In this document: positions 47,135 through 59,472 of the stretch, in pieces | How positions within the stretch are numbered: the stretch's first letter is position 1 | Layout: every line of letters begins with the position of its first letter | NCBI GenBank assembly: GCA_961205875.1 | Contig: OY540818.1 | Location: forward strand, 19,442,761-19,506,760 | Direction: 5' to 3' | DNA: 64,000 nucleotides | Source: Sialis fuliginosa | Taxonomy: Eukaryota > Arthropoda > Insecta > Megaloptera > Sialidae | The notes under the pieces: generated by a model | What the model saw: only the letters and a program-made list of their open reading frames with translations | What the model was told of the DNA's origin: nothing | Database searches by the model: none | Made by a program: the position numbers and the translations under genes

Positions 47135-47860
47135 TGCTTCCTCGCAATATCGAAGATACGAGAAGCTATGTGATCGTTTCAGATTGAGACAAAAAATATG
47201 TTCTCCGATTTCAAAATTTTAAATTGATCTTTCTGTTTCACGTCAAAACAAACACTTTTCGTTCTGTGTCTGTCTGTCTGTCCGTCCGTCCGTCCGTGTG
47301 TGTCCCCTGAATCCTTGTCACATGCATAACTCATGAACCACTTAACCGATATTGTTGAAACTTGGTCGGATAGTTGGGTCTGGCTTGAGGACGGTCCCAT
47401 TTTAAAATCGTGTGTAAGGGGGAGGGGTGATATCCCAAAATATTTATTTTTTCAAGATATCTCAAGAACGACACATGTTACGTAAAAATTTTATAGAATT
47501 TGCAGAGCATTAAATTTCCTATAATACAACGTTTGTTGTAAAATATTCCCTTACAAAGATTTATCTCAATTTATTTTAAAAATTCGTGTTTTATTTTTCT
47601 AAATTGATATTTACCTGGACATATTAAATGCCATTGACGTTTGCATAAATTTAGATTTAGAATGAAATTGTCAAAAAATTATATGAAAAAATAATCAGGT
47701 GCGTTTTAAGAAAAATTTCCAACTAATATTTTTTAGTAAAATTGTATAAAAATTAAATGGTTAACCAATTTATCTGAGCATCGGTTTTTATTTAAATTGT
47801 TCAATGAAATTGAATTTAGCACAAGGAAGCACTGTGCATTTACTTGGCAGATGTTTTTTA
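47135..47860 (-). mobile_element. Family F element, near full length
   Basis: Complement of 10425-11165 end to end: ttgcttcctcgcaatatcga at one edge and tttacttggcagatgttttt at the other. The 73-codon minus-strand frame in it is also seen, altered, in the other copy (MGPSSSQTQ start), so it is element sequence. Confidence 0.85.
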
Positions 47861-48339
47861 TAAGATTTTACGAAAAATAAAATAATTTCACACTCGTGGC
47901 AGTGTACGTGTTAACCGTGTGATGAATATCACATGGCGCCGACCGATTTATGTCACCAGCTCCACCCCCGCCTGCAGTTAATTCATTAGGGGCTCCAACA
48001 CCTGAGCTATTGTGTCTAGATGTTTATTATTTCTTCAGGTCTGCGTATTTTTATTTAATGATTCTTGCAATGCAACAAGAACTAACTGTTTTTTATTATT
48101 ATGAAAATTGTAATGGATTGGTTTTTTATTTTATTTCTCGATTGTTTGCAGAGTAGGTAAAAGTATAAAACAGGGGTGGCTTTATTAATTTAAGGAGTAG
48201 TATCCGAAAAATGATTTTTTTATAGATTGACAAGCGAATTGGATCTGGTTTTACTCTGGGATATAATAAACCTATTGAACTAACTATATTCGACTCGATG
48301 AAATTTACACAAAATATCCACAAATTATACAACTAAACT

Positions 48340-48445
48340 TTCCTCGTGAATTAGTAAAAACCGGAAGAAAATCCGATCAGTAGTTACTGAGAAAAACGTG
48401 CACAGACAGACAGACAGTACGGCGAGGTACTTTGTTTTTAAGGTC
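48340..48445 (+). repeat. Family N LINE-like tail
   Basis: aaccggaagaaaatccgatc, gtagttactgagaaaaacgt, cacagacagacagacagtac and ggcgaggtactttgttttta. Confidence 0.72.
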
Positions 48446-48529
48446 GATTAGAAAATAATATTTAGAAAATTTAAAAGTAACAATATAAAAATTGATATTT
48501 TCGTCAGTATTATATACATTTTAAAACGC

Positions 48530-48770
48530 AACTGTCTGTCTGTCCGTTAGTGCGCTTATCACTCGAGAACCACTTTAAGTAACATAATTAAGGAATAAGC
48601 AGTGATAATAATAGTAAATCAAGTCGGAAAAAGTGAGCTCTTTTGCAATACGCTGCCTAAATCGTTAAATATTAAAACGATTTAAAATAATTCAAGTATA
48701 TTTTTGAAAAACCCTAAACAATAATTCCGTAGTCCACGCGAGCGAAGCTACGTAAATATAATAAATAATA
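48530..48770 (+). repeat. Family D tail copy
   Basis: actgtctgtctgtccgttag, gcgcttatcactcgagaacc, aatcaagtcggaaaaagtga, gctcttttgcaatacgctgc and a ccgtagtccacgcgagcgaa end. Confidence 0.75.
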
Positions 48771-49099
48771 AAATTTGCATTCGTTAATGTAACATATATA
48801 TTTATAAATAGTACATTCGTTGATGTATTTAAACCCGTGCACTTATTAGTGCTTCAAATGGGTCATGCTCAATTAAATACCACTGCAGTATTTCTGTCTT
48901 CGAGGTAGTACTTGTTAAAAATTTAACAGCTTGTAAATGTTTACATACATTCTCCTACACTGCTAGTTCGAACATTACTAAAATAAACATTAACACGTTG
49001 GCTACCATCGCAATTACACCTAACTCCATCTAGAGATACTCCAGCCAGTTATAATTATGAGAGATATAGTAAATATAAAAAAACAACTTGATTGTCTAA

Positions 49100-49434
49100 T
49101 GTCCGGTATCATAAAGGACCTAACAAATTTGTTAGCTAGCAAGAACTTTCAACTGAGATATCAAACTTATATGACAGTTCTTTTGGAGTTTGTTGATGAC
49201 TTTGACAAGTTTCGCGCACGCGTTGTAGTAAGTAAATACAAACGGTATTAAAACAGTGGTGATGTTATGAAAATTATTTTGTACGGTCAAAGATGCCAAC
49301 TATGTTACAATTAGTTGAAGTGTCACTGCTCTAAATTCCATAACTAATCCATAGATACTAGTACAGAATTAATACCCCATTTGAATGTAATTGCTAGCTA
49401 ACAAATTTTGTTAGGTCCTTTATAATACTGGACA
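49100..49434 (+). mobile_element. Family A MITE with intact TAA TSD
   Basis: TGTCCGGTATCATAAAGG at the left; CCAGTATTATAAAGGACC (complement) at the right. TAA flanks both sides (49097-49099 and 49435-49437). The target triplet TAA fits PIF/Harbinger. No transposase. Confidence 0.88.
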
Positions 49435-49437
49435 TAA

Positions 49438-50069
49438 ACGTCAAAAATTATATACAGTCGGGACTCGTTTATTCTAAGTCGAGAGGGGCTCCCACCAAGT
49501 TATGTATAGATCCTTGACCAATCAGCGTTGGCGCGGGAATTGACATCACCACGAAGACGTATTCAAATGTTATAAATGTATAATAGAATATCAATTACAA
49601 GAAATCCTTTATTTATTCTTGTTTCTTATGATATTTTTGTCATATGAGACAAAAATCTCAGACTGCTTTAAGTTTAGACAAGACTGGCTGCGTCTCGTAT
49701 GCAGCCAATTTTTTCGCTAAAAACGTACGTACTCCGTTCGGGTGCGTGTATATATTAGCTACGAAATTCAGTACATTTTTAATCGAGAAATAATAATTTT
49801 TGAAACGCAGTTTGGTGGTGTACGTGTTAAGGTACGTTGTATTAAATCAACTACTAGCTAACTACTTGCTAATTAGCGTTGCTAACGAGTGATAAATATT
49901 TTATTTGTTGAGTAAATATCGCCAATACAACCGATATATGTTTAATAATAGTGAACATTATAAATTCAAAATAAATCATTTAATAAAATCCAGAGGTGGG
50001 TTTAATTTAAGCAGAGATTTATTTTTTGAATGCAGCATTTTAAGTTTAGTTAATTAAATATTATGGATT
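49438..50069. other. Unassigned spacer
   Basis: Near 49685-49775, gactggctgcgtctcgtatg, then gttcgggtgcgtgtatatat is a diverged member of the short repeat at 20420. No gene. Confidence 0.4.
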
Positions 50070-50190
50070 ACAATTAAGTAGCCTATGTCCATCTTCAGAA
50101 TGCAAGCTATTTCCTTGCCAAATTTCATCAAGATCGGTTCAGCGCTTCAGCCATGAAAAGGTAACTAACAGACAGAGTTATAAAAATTAT
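50070..50190 (+). repeat. Family E tail copy
   Basis: aagtagcctatgtccatctt, gcaagctatttccttgccaa, gatcggttcagcgcttcagc and aaaaggtaactaacagacag. Confidence 0.8.
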
Positions 50191-50704
50191 TTAAAAAAAA
50201 TATATTTGCAATACCTACCTAAAAAATAAAATAAAAAATATTGTATAAGTTAAAAATAAAAAATATATACACAAAAATGCATATAAATGTTGAATGGTAA
50301 TTAAAAATAAAGAATGTTAATTATGGTCAAATAAAGACATTTGAAATTCCTAGATAAGCTAGGAATTCTCTCGAACAGAATCGTATATATAGAGAAAAAT
50401 AATCAGATCATCTAAATTCTGATAATATATTTTAATTAACTATAAATACTAGAAAACAACAACGAAAATATTTAAATTACAAATTCACAAGATTTCTTTC
50501 GTATATTTTGATTAAACGAACAGTTAAAACGCAAAGTACCTACACATTAATTAATTAGGCAGTTGAAATATGAATTAACAACATTAAATCAATTTACTTA
50601 AATATTATTTAATTTTTTTTCAAGACGAAATTTCAGTTCTAAAAACTGAGATAGCATTAAAAACTTGATCGTTTTTCTGGAATGTTAACAGACACACAGA
50701 CGTG

Positions 50705-51260
50705 ATTGAAAAAAATAAAACAAAATACAAATCTTTCATGTTTTTTGACAGTTAACGATACAAATTCATACTTTAATTTTTTCTGCTTATGAATAACCAT
50801 TTTAAATACTTATGTCATTTGAACTGTACGATACAACACGGACTTTAAAAATCAAAAAACTGTGTTTCATTTTTAACCTCTAATTTGGAAAAAAGTGAAA
50901 CAGGCCTCTAATGGAAAATATTTCTCGAAAAATTAAAAGAAAAGCTACTTTGGCAACTTTGATTTATCTTCTTTGTGGCATATCAATGTGAAATTGTAAC
51001 TTTAATTAATATCTGAGCTATACAGAAAGTTATGTGCAAAGAATTGAAATTTAATTCACACGTTTTGACATCGACTAACAGGGTGAAGGGGTGACACATC
51101 ACTTATTAGGCGATTCATATTTTTAGGTCGCTTTAAGAAACCTTTAATAATGATGTCAGTTTTTATAATTCTCCTATAAACAAATTAGTTTTTTAGTTGC
51201 AAGCTTGTTTCACTTTTACCCCATTTTTTGGTGTTCATATTTACCCCACTTGACCCTACT
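50705..51260 (+). mobile_element. Family K element, second direct copy
   Basis: Matches 31085-31635 closely, from aaaacaaaatacaaatcttt to gtttcacttttaccccattt and ttaccccacttgaccctac. The left terminal repeat is missing. With the 31058 copy it brackets the homeobox exon in direct orientation. Confidence 0.82.
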
Positions 51261-52077
51261 GAAACTATATCATTCACATATTTTTTTTCTATTGCTCATA
51301 TAATTCTTACACAACCTTAGACCAATTTCCTTTCTTTTCTCTAATTTAAACAGCCATAAATAATTTAGCAATATACCATTTTAAATCGTAACAGAACACT
51401 GGTGTCACATTTCATAACAACATAAAATTGGTAAAAATGTGTCCGAAATATTTTTAGCAAAGTCAGTTAAATTTATAGCATTTAAATGTTTTAGATTGTA
51501 TTCGTAATTGTCAAGTCACGAAGAGATTACGTCACAGAAAAAATAACGTATTATGATTTATAACTATATTTTTATAACCATTATTTTTTTAGTCGTGTGG
51601 TTAAATGGACCATGCTGAAAGATCTTATCAAATTTTGTATTAAACAAAATTCTTGTTAGATTATTTTCTTTTAATTATTCAAAACAAATGATGGGAATTT
51701 TTTTTACTCATGTAATTTTTTTAATGTTGGTACGAATTTACTCAATTAAGTAATACACGTAGGTGGGGGAAAAGAGAAGGAGGCGGTTACGGATGTTTTT
51801 GTTTTTTATTAGAAAAATAAAAGCATTTTTGTTCAAAACAGCTAACTTCGAAGCTAGAAAAATTATTTATATATTTTTTTACTACTTTTAAAAATTTTGA
51901 AGTTATCAATTGAAACTTTTTCAGTACGTACCATATAGAGTAGGGAATTTAACTACGGTACAAAAGAAAATTAGCATTATATCAGATGCATGCAAAGATT
52001 TGCGAAAACACAAAAAATTATTTACAGTTGTAGAATAATTCAGTTTATTAATTTATTATTATTAATTTTTCCTTTCA
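51261..52077. other. Unassigned AT-rich spacer
   Basis: No supported features. Confidence 0.4.
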
Positions 52078-52165
52078 TCAAGATGCAAGCTAATTACCTG
52101 CCAAATTTCATCAAAATCGGTTAGTAGTTTAGCCGTTAAAAGGTAACAAACATACAGATAGACTT
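52078..52165 (+). repeat. Family E tail fragment
   Basis: aagatgcaagctaattacct, aatttcatcaaaatcggtta and agccgttaaaaggtaacaaa. Confidence 0.75.
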
Positions 52166-53144
52166 ACATTTGCATTTATATTATTACTTCAAACGTACAA
52201 AGAATGTATTTACTAAGTTGCAACAATATTAACAGAAGATTAAATATTTGCATGTATCTAAAACAACATTGATTTCCCTATGTCCAGTAGTTCAAAATAC
52301 ACTTGTTTATTAAATAAATTTAGTCAAATTTGATAAGTAGATACACTTAGCCATATTAATAATAAAATAACTTATTTGGCATTAACTATTTCGAATTTTA
52401 TTAATTACTCTAAATTTATTTAGGGTTAATTACCCCCACCGTCCCCTAAATCCTTCCAATCTCCCCTCATGTATTAACTAAATGCATAAAACTCATTAAC
52501 ACGCTATTTTTAGAGGGCATTCTTTTTATTTTATTTTATCGCAAGCACCTATATAAAACATTTCACCTTTTTTTAATTAAAACCGTGTCTGGGGATGCCT
52601 GCACAGAACTCCGGACTGTCGTGCCGGATTACTCCGTAGGGGAAGGGGGGGGGTATGTTGTTGATAGTGTAAAGTGTAAAGAATGTCACCGAAAGTCCGA
52701 CTGAATCATCGCAACTTTATAGGGACGGACTATGGGGTTACATTTTCATAGGTCTAAAAAATGTGTTTTCTCTTTATTAAGGATGTATAGCAGGTATCTA
52801 ATTTTAACGAGAAATAGTTGAAATTTGAAGAAGTTACTCCTTTATAAATCTTAAGTACCCATAGAAAATTTCAAAAGGTTTTACAACATAGTTTGAAAGT
52901 TATTACTTTTTTTAATTAATATGGGCTCTTATGGCAGAATGGTGTATTTACGGTTAAAGTCCAATAAAACACATGGTTCAAGCATAAATAAAATAATATT
53001 TTTAAGAAATTTGTTAAAATGTTACATACCGTTTTTGAAGAGCAGTGTAGAGATTGAGGCACTGGTAATCTGTAAAGAAACGTTGAGTGAGTATTTTGTT
53101 TTATCTAAATAATACAATAAAATAATGTAATAATAATAAACCAA
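52166..53144. other. Spacer with a GC-richer patch
   Basis: 52590-52740 has tctggggatgcctgcacaga, tgtcgtgccggattactccg and a G run near 52645. The 63-codon frame at 52921-53112 has no recognisable domain. Confidence 0.35.
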
Positions 53145-53294
53145 ACTATATTTGTGGACTTTGGTAATTAAATTGATTAAATAAAGAGTTACTTGTTTTA
53201 TTAGTAACATGAGTTCAATGAGAATTACAAAAAACAAGCCCATTAAACACGAAAACTTGCTCTTATAGCGGCCATAACTGGTACCAGTACCTTA
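53145..53294 (+). mobile_element. Family C MITE, right-end fragment
   Basis: Runs from aactatatttgtggactttg to the intact right end gcggccataactggtaccag then tacctt. It defines the element's right terminus, complementary to the left-end AAGGTACTGG. Confidence 0.85.
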
Positions 53295-53299
53295 CACCA

Positions 53300-54985
53300 G
53301 CATAAACATTTCCACAAGAACAAATCATGTGAAGAAAGTTTAATTTATTTTTCACTTTTCACCCCTCGAGAGCATTTTATTCAATTTCACCATTTCAATT
53401 ATCAACTTGTCGAATTCTTTAACTTCCCCTCCCCGCCTGCCCCATTGTGTTAATACACCCCAAACACTTCACAACCCTAGACAATGTTATTGCGAATATC
53501 TGATTCGCCACGCTTTTCTTTATTAACACACCCCTACGTGACAAAGACAGTGATACGGGCTGTTTAATGTAATTGCATTGTGCTGTCTTTGTCTATGGTG
53601 TAAGTTGGCACCACTGATGTTTATTCAACATCAAGCAAATTGAGAGGATTTCAATTGGTTTTTATTTGAACCGTGCGAAAGAGGAAGAATATATTAAATT
53701 GTTTCAACGTAAGGGAATATCTTTTTTAACTGAAAGTGTTAAGGTAATTGAATTAAGAAAAATCGATTGGATTGAACGGTTTCATTTACTAAATTGATTT
53801 CATTTTTTATCTGTAAGTATTTGAAATATATATATATATAAGATTAACCACGAATTCGCGTGGAAGTTATATAGCTATCAGATATAAAACCCATGAAGAA
53901 GAAGAAGGTTAGGTAATAAAGTTTTCTGTTATGATAGTCGCGTACAATTGTCAGACACTCATTTTTTATCGAGATACAAAGTAACTTATGTTATCTTCAA
54001 GAACAGTTCAGCGGTTTAGCCGTGAAAAGGTAACAAACATTTTCAAATGGATGAAGTTATTGAAAAAACAAAAACTGCGTTGAAAAGACAATAGGTATGA
54101 TGCCTAATTTTTAAAAACTATTTTATGATGATTTTACGTGTCTCCTATTTCCAAAAAAATACTTATTTCTGCAGAAAATAAAGGTTTAATCACAAAAATT
54201 GACTCTTTTAAAACTAATTTTGAATTTGATGCCAAAACGCTCGCAGGTGTCATGGCGCATATTTGTGACGTCACGCCTATGTAAACACTCTTTGTCAACT
54301 ATAATAAATCCTTGTTCCATCGCTAACGTTTCTCGGTTTTAGTTTGGTAACAAAAAACTGACCGATAATTTAAAACCACAAAATAATGTATAAACAGTAC
54401 AGATAGATATTAATAAAACAAAAATGATGTTTACTTAGCGGTGACGTCATCCCCTCTAACATGGGGGATTGCTGTATTTTGTGTTTTTATTTTAACAAAA
54501 ATCATATTAATCTCGCTTTTAATATAAAAATAAATACATTTTTTTAGAATCTTTTTAACCTATTTCATTATTTAAAATCATAATTTCAGTGATACTTTGT
54601 TACTGGTATCATTCCTATTTTATTTGGACTATGGTAGAAGCAAGTACGTAGGCGTCAAAATGTATAATCTGACTTTTACTCTCGAAAAGTGCTTCTTTTC
54701 AAGAGAAAAGTATATGGCAGTTCTTGTAATGAAGGGGGTTTTGTATTAAATACGGAAAATTTGTGTGTTATTTTTAACAGAATTATCGATAATAATTTTA
54801 GCATATTTTTCATCAATAAAATAAATTGACGCACAAATATTTTATAAAATTTTATTTAAACCCATTAAAAACTGCAGCCTTTTTTCTCTTCAACGATATT
54901 TTTGTTTTTTTAATAACTGCATCCATTTGAAAAGAACAGCTGATTAGTTTCCACACCCTGGATTTTCATTTATTCATCAACTTTA
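53300..54985. other. Spacer with CRE-type sites and a decayed family E tail
   Basis: TGACGTCA occurs at 54266-54273 and 54442-54449. gacaaagacag and ctgtctttgtc (about 53539 and 53583) form a small inverted repeat. A decayed family E tail lies near 53935-54035. No gene. Confidence 0.45.
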
Positions 54986-55205
54986 ATTATTAAGTTAAGA
55001 GTTCTGACCAGCCCTCAGTTTTTTCGACATCCCTGTATTTTTAATTTGAAATAAAAATACGTTCAAGTTTTATAGCTACTGTTAAAAATCTGTTTAATTA
55101 AAAAATGTCTTCTGCACGTTAATTTGCTCGCGTATAAAAAGTTACGAATCGAATCCACGACAATACTTTATTTAGTTTCGTTATTTGTGACAGAACTCTA
55201 CAACA
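54986..55205. mobile_element. Inverted-repeat element related to 28080
   Basis: aagagttctgaccagccctc at one side and gtgacagaactctacaac at the other are partly complementary and echo the inner ends of 28080-28248. Boundaries uncertain. Confidence 0.45.
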
Positions 55206-55320
55206 GACGTTATATTGTTTTTTTTTTTACTATGTCAATGTACAATTATTTAGTTAATTGATAAAGAATGTTAGGGACCCTAAAAGAACATTAAATTACT
55301 AGGTACTAAGTTTTATGGTA

Positions 55321-55690
55321 CAGTCGCCTGCAGAACTCGTCGCTTACAACAGATTCCAAATTTAAAAACAAACATCATCGGTTATCTTTTTCTATCAAGT
55401 TTAATATATTTAAATACTAAAATTCGGAATATCAAATATTTATTGCCACAAAATTTACGTATACAATTTTCAATAGATTACATAATAATTTAATTACACA
55501 AATATATATGAGTACCTATTATAAACGAAGAGTAGTTCTTTATCTAGCAAATGAATTTCAAAATATCTGCCTTTGTTTGATACATGGAGAAATGATTTAA
55601 ATATTATAATTGCACAAATGGGAGGAGCCTACTAAGTTTGTGATAAACTAAAATGAATACAAACTGCAAGACCATTAATGCAGGCGACTG
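55321..55690 (+). mobile_element. Tc1/mariner-like MITE, second copy
   Basis: CAGTCGCCTGCAGAACTC at the left, and CAGTCGCCTGCATTAATG read inward from the right. TA on both sides (55319-55320 and 55691-55692). Inverted relative to 20778-21155. Non-coding. Confidence 0.9.
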
Positions 55691-55755
55691 TACATCATGA
55701 CTATCTCGATTTGTACGATTTCGTTTAATACGAAATTATATATACTACGGATAAT

Positions 55756-56238
55756 AAGGTAAAGGCACCAGTTATGGCCGCTATAAGAACAAGTTTTAAT
55801 TTTTTTGGATTAATAGACATGTTACTAATAAAACAAGTAAATCTTTATTTAATCAATTTAATTACCAAAATTCACAAACAGCCTTTTATTTTGTTCATGT
55901 TTTTTTCTCCAGTAATGGATAAAGCAAAACCAGTAATGAGCACGCAGTGATGGACACTTACTAATGATAAGTACAAAGACACAAATGATATAAAAGAAAG
56001 AATCGTCAAATTTGAAACAATGTAAAGCAGTTTCAATGATAATATAATAATTAATAAATAAATTATACTAATAATTAGTTTAAATGTCCACCAATTTGAC
56101 ACCTATTGACCGATTGTCATCAAATCACGCTGTAAGACAGTTAAATGTATATAGATTAATATTCAGAAACGGTAGTAATCAAATATCACCACACATTTCT
56201 AATTCAGTACATTTAATTAAAAATTTGCCATTACTGGT
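55756..56238 (-). mobile_element. Family C MITE, long copy
   Basis: Starts aaggtaaaggcaccagttat then ggccgctataagaacaag. Runs to aaatttgccattactgg, lacking the last 40 bp or so of the other end. The 76-codon minus-strand frame inside is element sequence. Confidence 0.85.
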
Positions 56239-56629
56239 ATGTAATAATGTACATACCGAATAAAGTTATTTTAGATATATTTCATAGAAGGATTATAAAA
56301 CAAATAATAAATACTTTAAATTCAGTTAATCTGAAATAGGTGTACCCGTACTTAAAAAAACAACGTAAAAACGACAATTATAAAAAAGATATGAGACTCA
56401 ATAAAAGGGGATCTAGTGTGCTGCATCTAATTCTGTGAAGGGTTCCACTGAAATCCGTTAATTACATTTGATTCTAGTTTTTATTATACTTTTAATTACA
56501 CGGATGTTCTGTAAGGGTGGCTGTGACATGACGTAATACCTAATTATACAGTGCGTAGAACGTGTGGGTGAAATAAGGGGTTTATATGTAGTTTTTTAAT
56601 TTTATTTAGTAGATACTCGCTGTTACCCG

Positions 56630-56705
56630 CGCGACTTCGTCCGCGCGGGGTAATACAGATTTCTGTTTAATTTCCATATATGCTTACTCAGGATGTAAGC
56701 TATCA
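56630..56705 (+). repeat. CTAGT/CCCGCG-type repeat end with family E start
   Basis: actcgctgttacccgcgcga followed by cttcgtccgcgcgg, then tactcaggatgtaagctatc. This is the outer part of a family E-type element, cut by the satellite array that follows. Confidence 0.65.
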
Positions 56706-56710
56706 TTCCA

Positions 56711-57925
56711 TTTGGTGTAAGCATTATTTCAAAAAAAAGTTGCAGTCTGTAGGATCGCGCCAAGCTGAGATATTAACTATTCAACTTATTTGTTAAATTT
56801 TCAATTTAAATTTCTTAATAATAGCCGAAGGAGCATACGAAGGTCTTCGGGCATTAGATAGTCTTAAAGATAATGGTGTAAGCTATATTTAAAAAAAAAA
56901 CTGGAGTCTCTTCGATCGCGCCAAGCTGACATATTAACTATTCAACTTATTTGTTAAATTTTCAATTTAAATTTCTTAATAATAGCCGAAGGCGCACTCG
57001 AAGGTCTTAGGGCATTAGATAGTCTTACAGATAATGGTGTAAGCTATATTAAAAAAAAAAACTGGAGTCTCTTCGATCGCGCCAAGCTGAGATATTAACT
57101 ATTCAACTTATTTGTTAAATTTTCAATTTAAATATCTTAATAATAGCCGAAGGCTATTATTAAGATATTTTCAATTTTAATTTCTTAATAATAGCCGAAG
57201 GAGCATACGAAGGTCTTCGGGCATTAGATAGTCTTAAAGATAATGGTGTAAGCTATATTTAAAAAAAAAACTGGAGTCTCTTCGATCGCGCCAAGCTGAC
57301 ATATTAACTATTCAACTTATTTGTTAAATTTTCAATTTAAATTTCTTAATAATAGCCGAAGGCGCACTCGAAGGTCTTAGGGCATTAGATAGTCTTACAG
57401 ATAATGGTGTAAGCTATATTAAAAAAAAAAACTGGAGTCTCTTCGATCGCGCCAAGCTGAGATATTAACTATTCAACTTATTTGTTAAATTTTCAATTTA
57501 AATTAATTAATAATAGCCGAAGGCGCACTCGAAGGTCTTAGGGCATTAGATAGTCTTACAGATAATGGTGTAAGCTATATTAAAAAAAAAAAACTGGAGT
57601 CTCTTCGATCGCGCCAAGCTGAGATATTAACTATTCAACTTATTTGTTAAATTTTCAATTTAAATTAATTAATAATAGCCGAAGGCGCACTCGAAGGTCT
57701 TAGGGCATTAGATAGTCTTACAGATAATGGTGTAAGCTATATTAAAAAAAAAAAACTGGAGTCTCTTCGATCGCGCCAAGCTGAGATATTAACTATTCAA
57801 CTTATTTGTTAAATTTTCAATTTAAATATCTTAATAATAGCCGAAGGCTATTATTAAGATATTTTCAATTTTAATTTCTTAATAAAAAATTTTCAATTTT
57901 AATTTCTTAATAATAGCCGAAGGAG
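56711..57925 (+). repeat. Satellite array, 161-bp unit, seven units with higher-order structure
   Basis: gatcgcgccaagctga begins units at 56753, 56914, 57075, 57284, 57445, 57607 and 57769 (steps of 161-162 bp, one of 209). The unit equals the interior of family G at 43000-43400 and 46310-46510. A 370-bp block (56831-57200) is followed by a nearly identical one (57201-57570). Two 39-bp palindromes with a 3-nt loop sit at 57131-57169 and 57825-57863. Confidence 0.93.
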
Positions 57926-57984
57926 GCTTCGAAAATTAACTCCCTGAATCGAAAATTCGTCTGTCTGTTCATGAATTACACAGC

Positions 57985-58152
57985 CACATACAAAAAAAGG
58001 TGTGCGATACCAAAAAAACGACATATAAAAGCGAACATAGTCGAAATCCAAATTTTTGGTATTTTCTGATTTCCAGTTTTTTTTTATTTGTGCTTGAGTT
58101 TTGGGTTTAGGTTGATTTTTTCCAAAAAAGGTGCGATACTAAAAAAGCGATC
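57985..58152 (+). repeat. Pair of direct repeats around gtgcgatac
   Basis: aaaaaaaggtgtgcgatacc, then aaaaaaacgac at about 57991, recurs as aaaaaaggtgcgatactaaa then aaagcgatc at about 58122. Unit spacing is about 130 bp. Confidence 0.5.
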
Positions 58153-58329
58153 TATATAGAATTATATATAATTATATATAATATAATTATAATATTATTT
58201 TATTATACTACAATCTTTTAGCGGTCGCATGTATTCCACCGTTTGAACACCGTTCAATCACTAACATAAATCATATGCGCACGCACACCCAAATAATGTA
58301 TTGCCAACAAACATAAATATGAAATCTGT

Positions 58330-58460
58330 GTGTACGTCGGATACTAAAGTTTCAATTCCGATCACCCGTTCAAAAGTTACGGCCATTTTTCTCAAAAATT
58401 TTGGCCATATTTCAAACACAGACCTGCGGTTTAAAAATTTCAACTTTTCACCCTATTTTA
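58330..58460. repeat. Diverged relic of the family B arm
   Basis: ttcaattccgatcacccgtt, caaaagttacggccattttt, cagacctgcggtttaaaaat and caacttttcaccct follow the order of the family B right arm with many changes and a deletion. It indicates an older family member. Confidence 0.7.
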
Positions 58461-59047
58461 ATATAGTGAGAAATATAAAATGTATGCTACTTAATTTTTT
58501 ATTTATAACCTACAAGCGAATTCCACTTAAAAATAATTAATCTTCTATTAGAAAACACTTAAAAAATTATATCCGTGAAACCATTGATAAAAAAACACGA
58601 AAAACCGACCTTAAATCCTTCAAAAATGTATAATATTCATGTTTTTATAACCTAATTATTTATCGCATAGGTGAAGCAATAAATTTTAAGCAAATCATGT
58701 AAACCAAATCATAATAATTTTTCATGTATGACAAATTTGTATATTTTTGGCACATTGGCCGAGAAAATCAAATGGGAACTAAATTAATCACTTATATCGA
58801 TTTTTTTAACTTTTATTTTAAATTCCTTGCCGATTTAGAAATAATTTATCACGTTGGTGAGTACACAGATGTTATCAATAATATATCAAAAATTTTAACA
58901 GTTTAAAATTTATGGTAAATTCGTTGATAAACTTGTTTTTTAAATTTAAACTTTTCATCAATGCATTTAAAATAATTTATCATTTTGTAGTTTTAACATA
59001 TTTTCGCAAGATAGTTATTTGAATAAAAATTACACTAGAATTTGATT
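58461..59047. other. Unassigned AT-rich spacer
   Basis: No supported features. Confidence 0.4.
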
Positions 59048-59440
59048 TAAGAAACATCTGCCAAGTAAATGCACAGTGCTTTCTCGTGCTAAATTTACCA
59101 AAGGTAGTTAATTATTCAACAATTTAAATATATAAATTGCCTGGAATTGGTTAACCATTTAATTTTTATACAATTTTACTAAAAAATATTAGTTCGAAAT
59201 TTTTCTTAAAACGCACCTGAATATTTTTTCATATATTTTTAATTTTTTGACAATTTCAATCTAAATCTAAATTTTTGCAAACGTCAAAATGACATTTAAT
59301 ATATCCACGCAAATATCAATTTAGAAAAACAAAACACGAATTTTTAAATAAATTGAGATAAATCTTTGTAAGGGAATATTTTACAACAAACGTTGTAGAC
59401 CCATATTATAGGAAATTTAATGCTCTACACAAAATATCGT
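59048..59440 (+). mobile_element. Family F element, truncated, joined to a family E fragment
   Basis: aaacatctgccaagtaaatg to aatttaatgctctacacaaa, then directly tcgtttcagcggtttagccg then taaaaggggtaacaaaca (family E, to about 59472). Confidence 0.8.
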
Positions 59441-59472
59441 TTCAGCGGTTTAGCCGTAAAAGGGGTAACAAA

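Noticed and set aside
47179-47400. 73-residue frame MGPSSSQTQL with a relative at 10861-11067
   Set aside because: Both lie in the GACA-rich part of family F in corresponding positions; the shared reading comes from repeat homology and no domain is recognisable.
56711-57925. CRISPR-like regular repeats
   Set aside because: Units are 161 bp of contiguous repeat without unique spacers, in a eukaryotic genome; it is a satellite.
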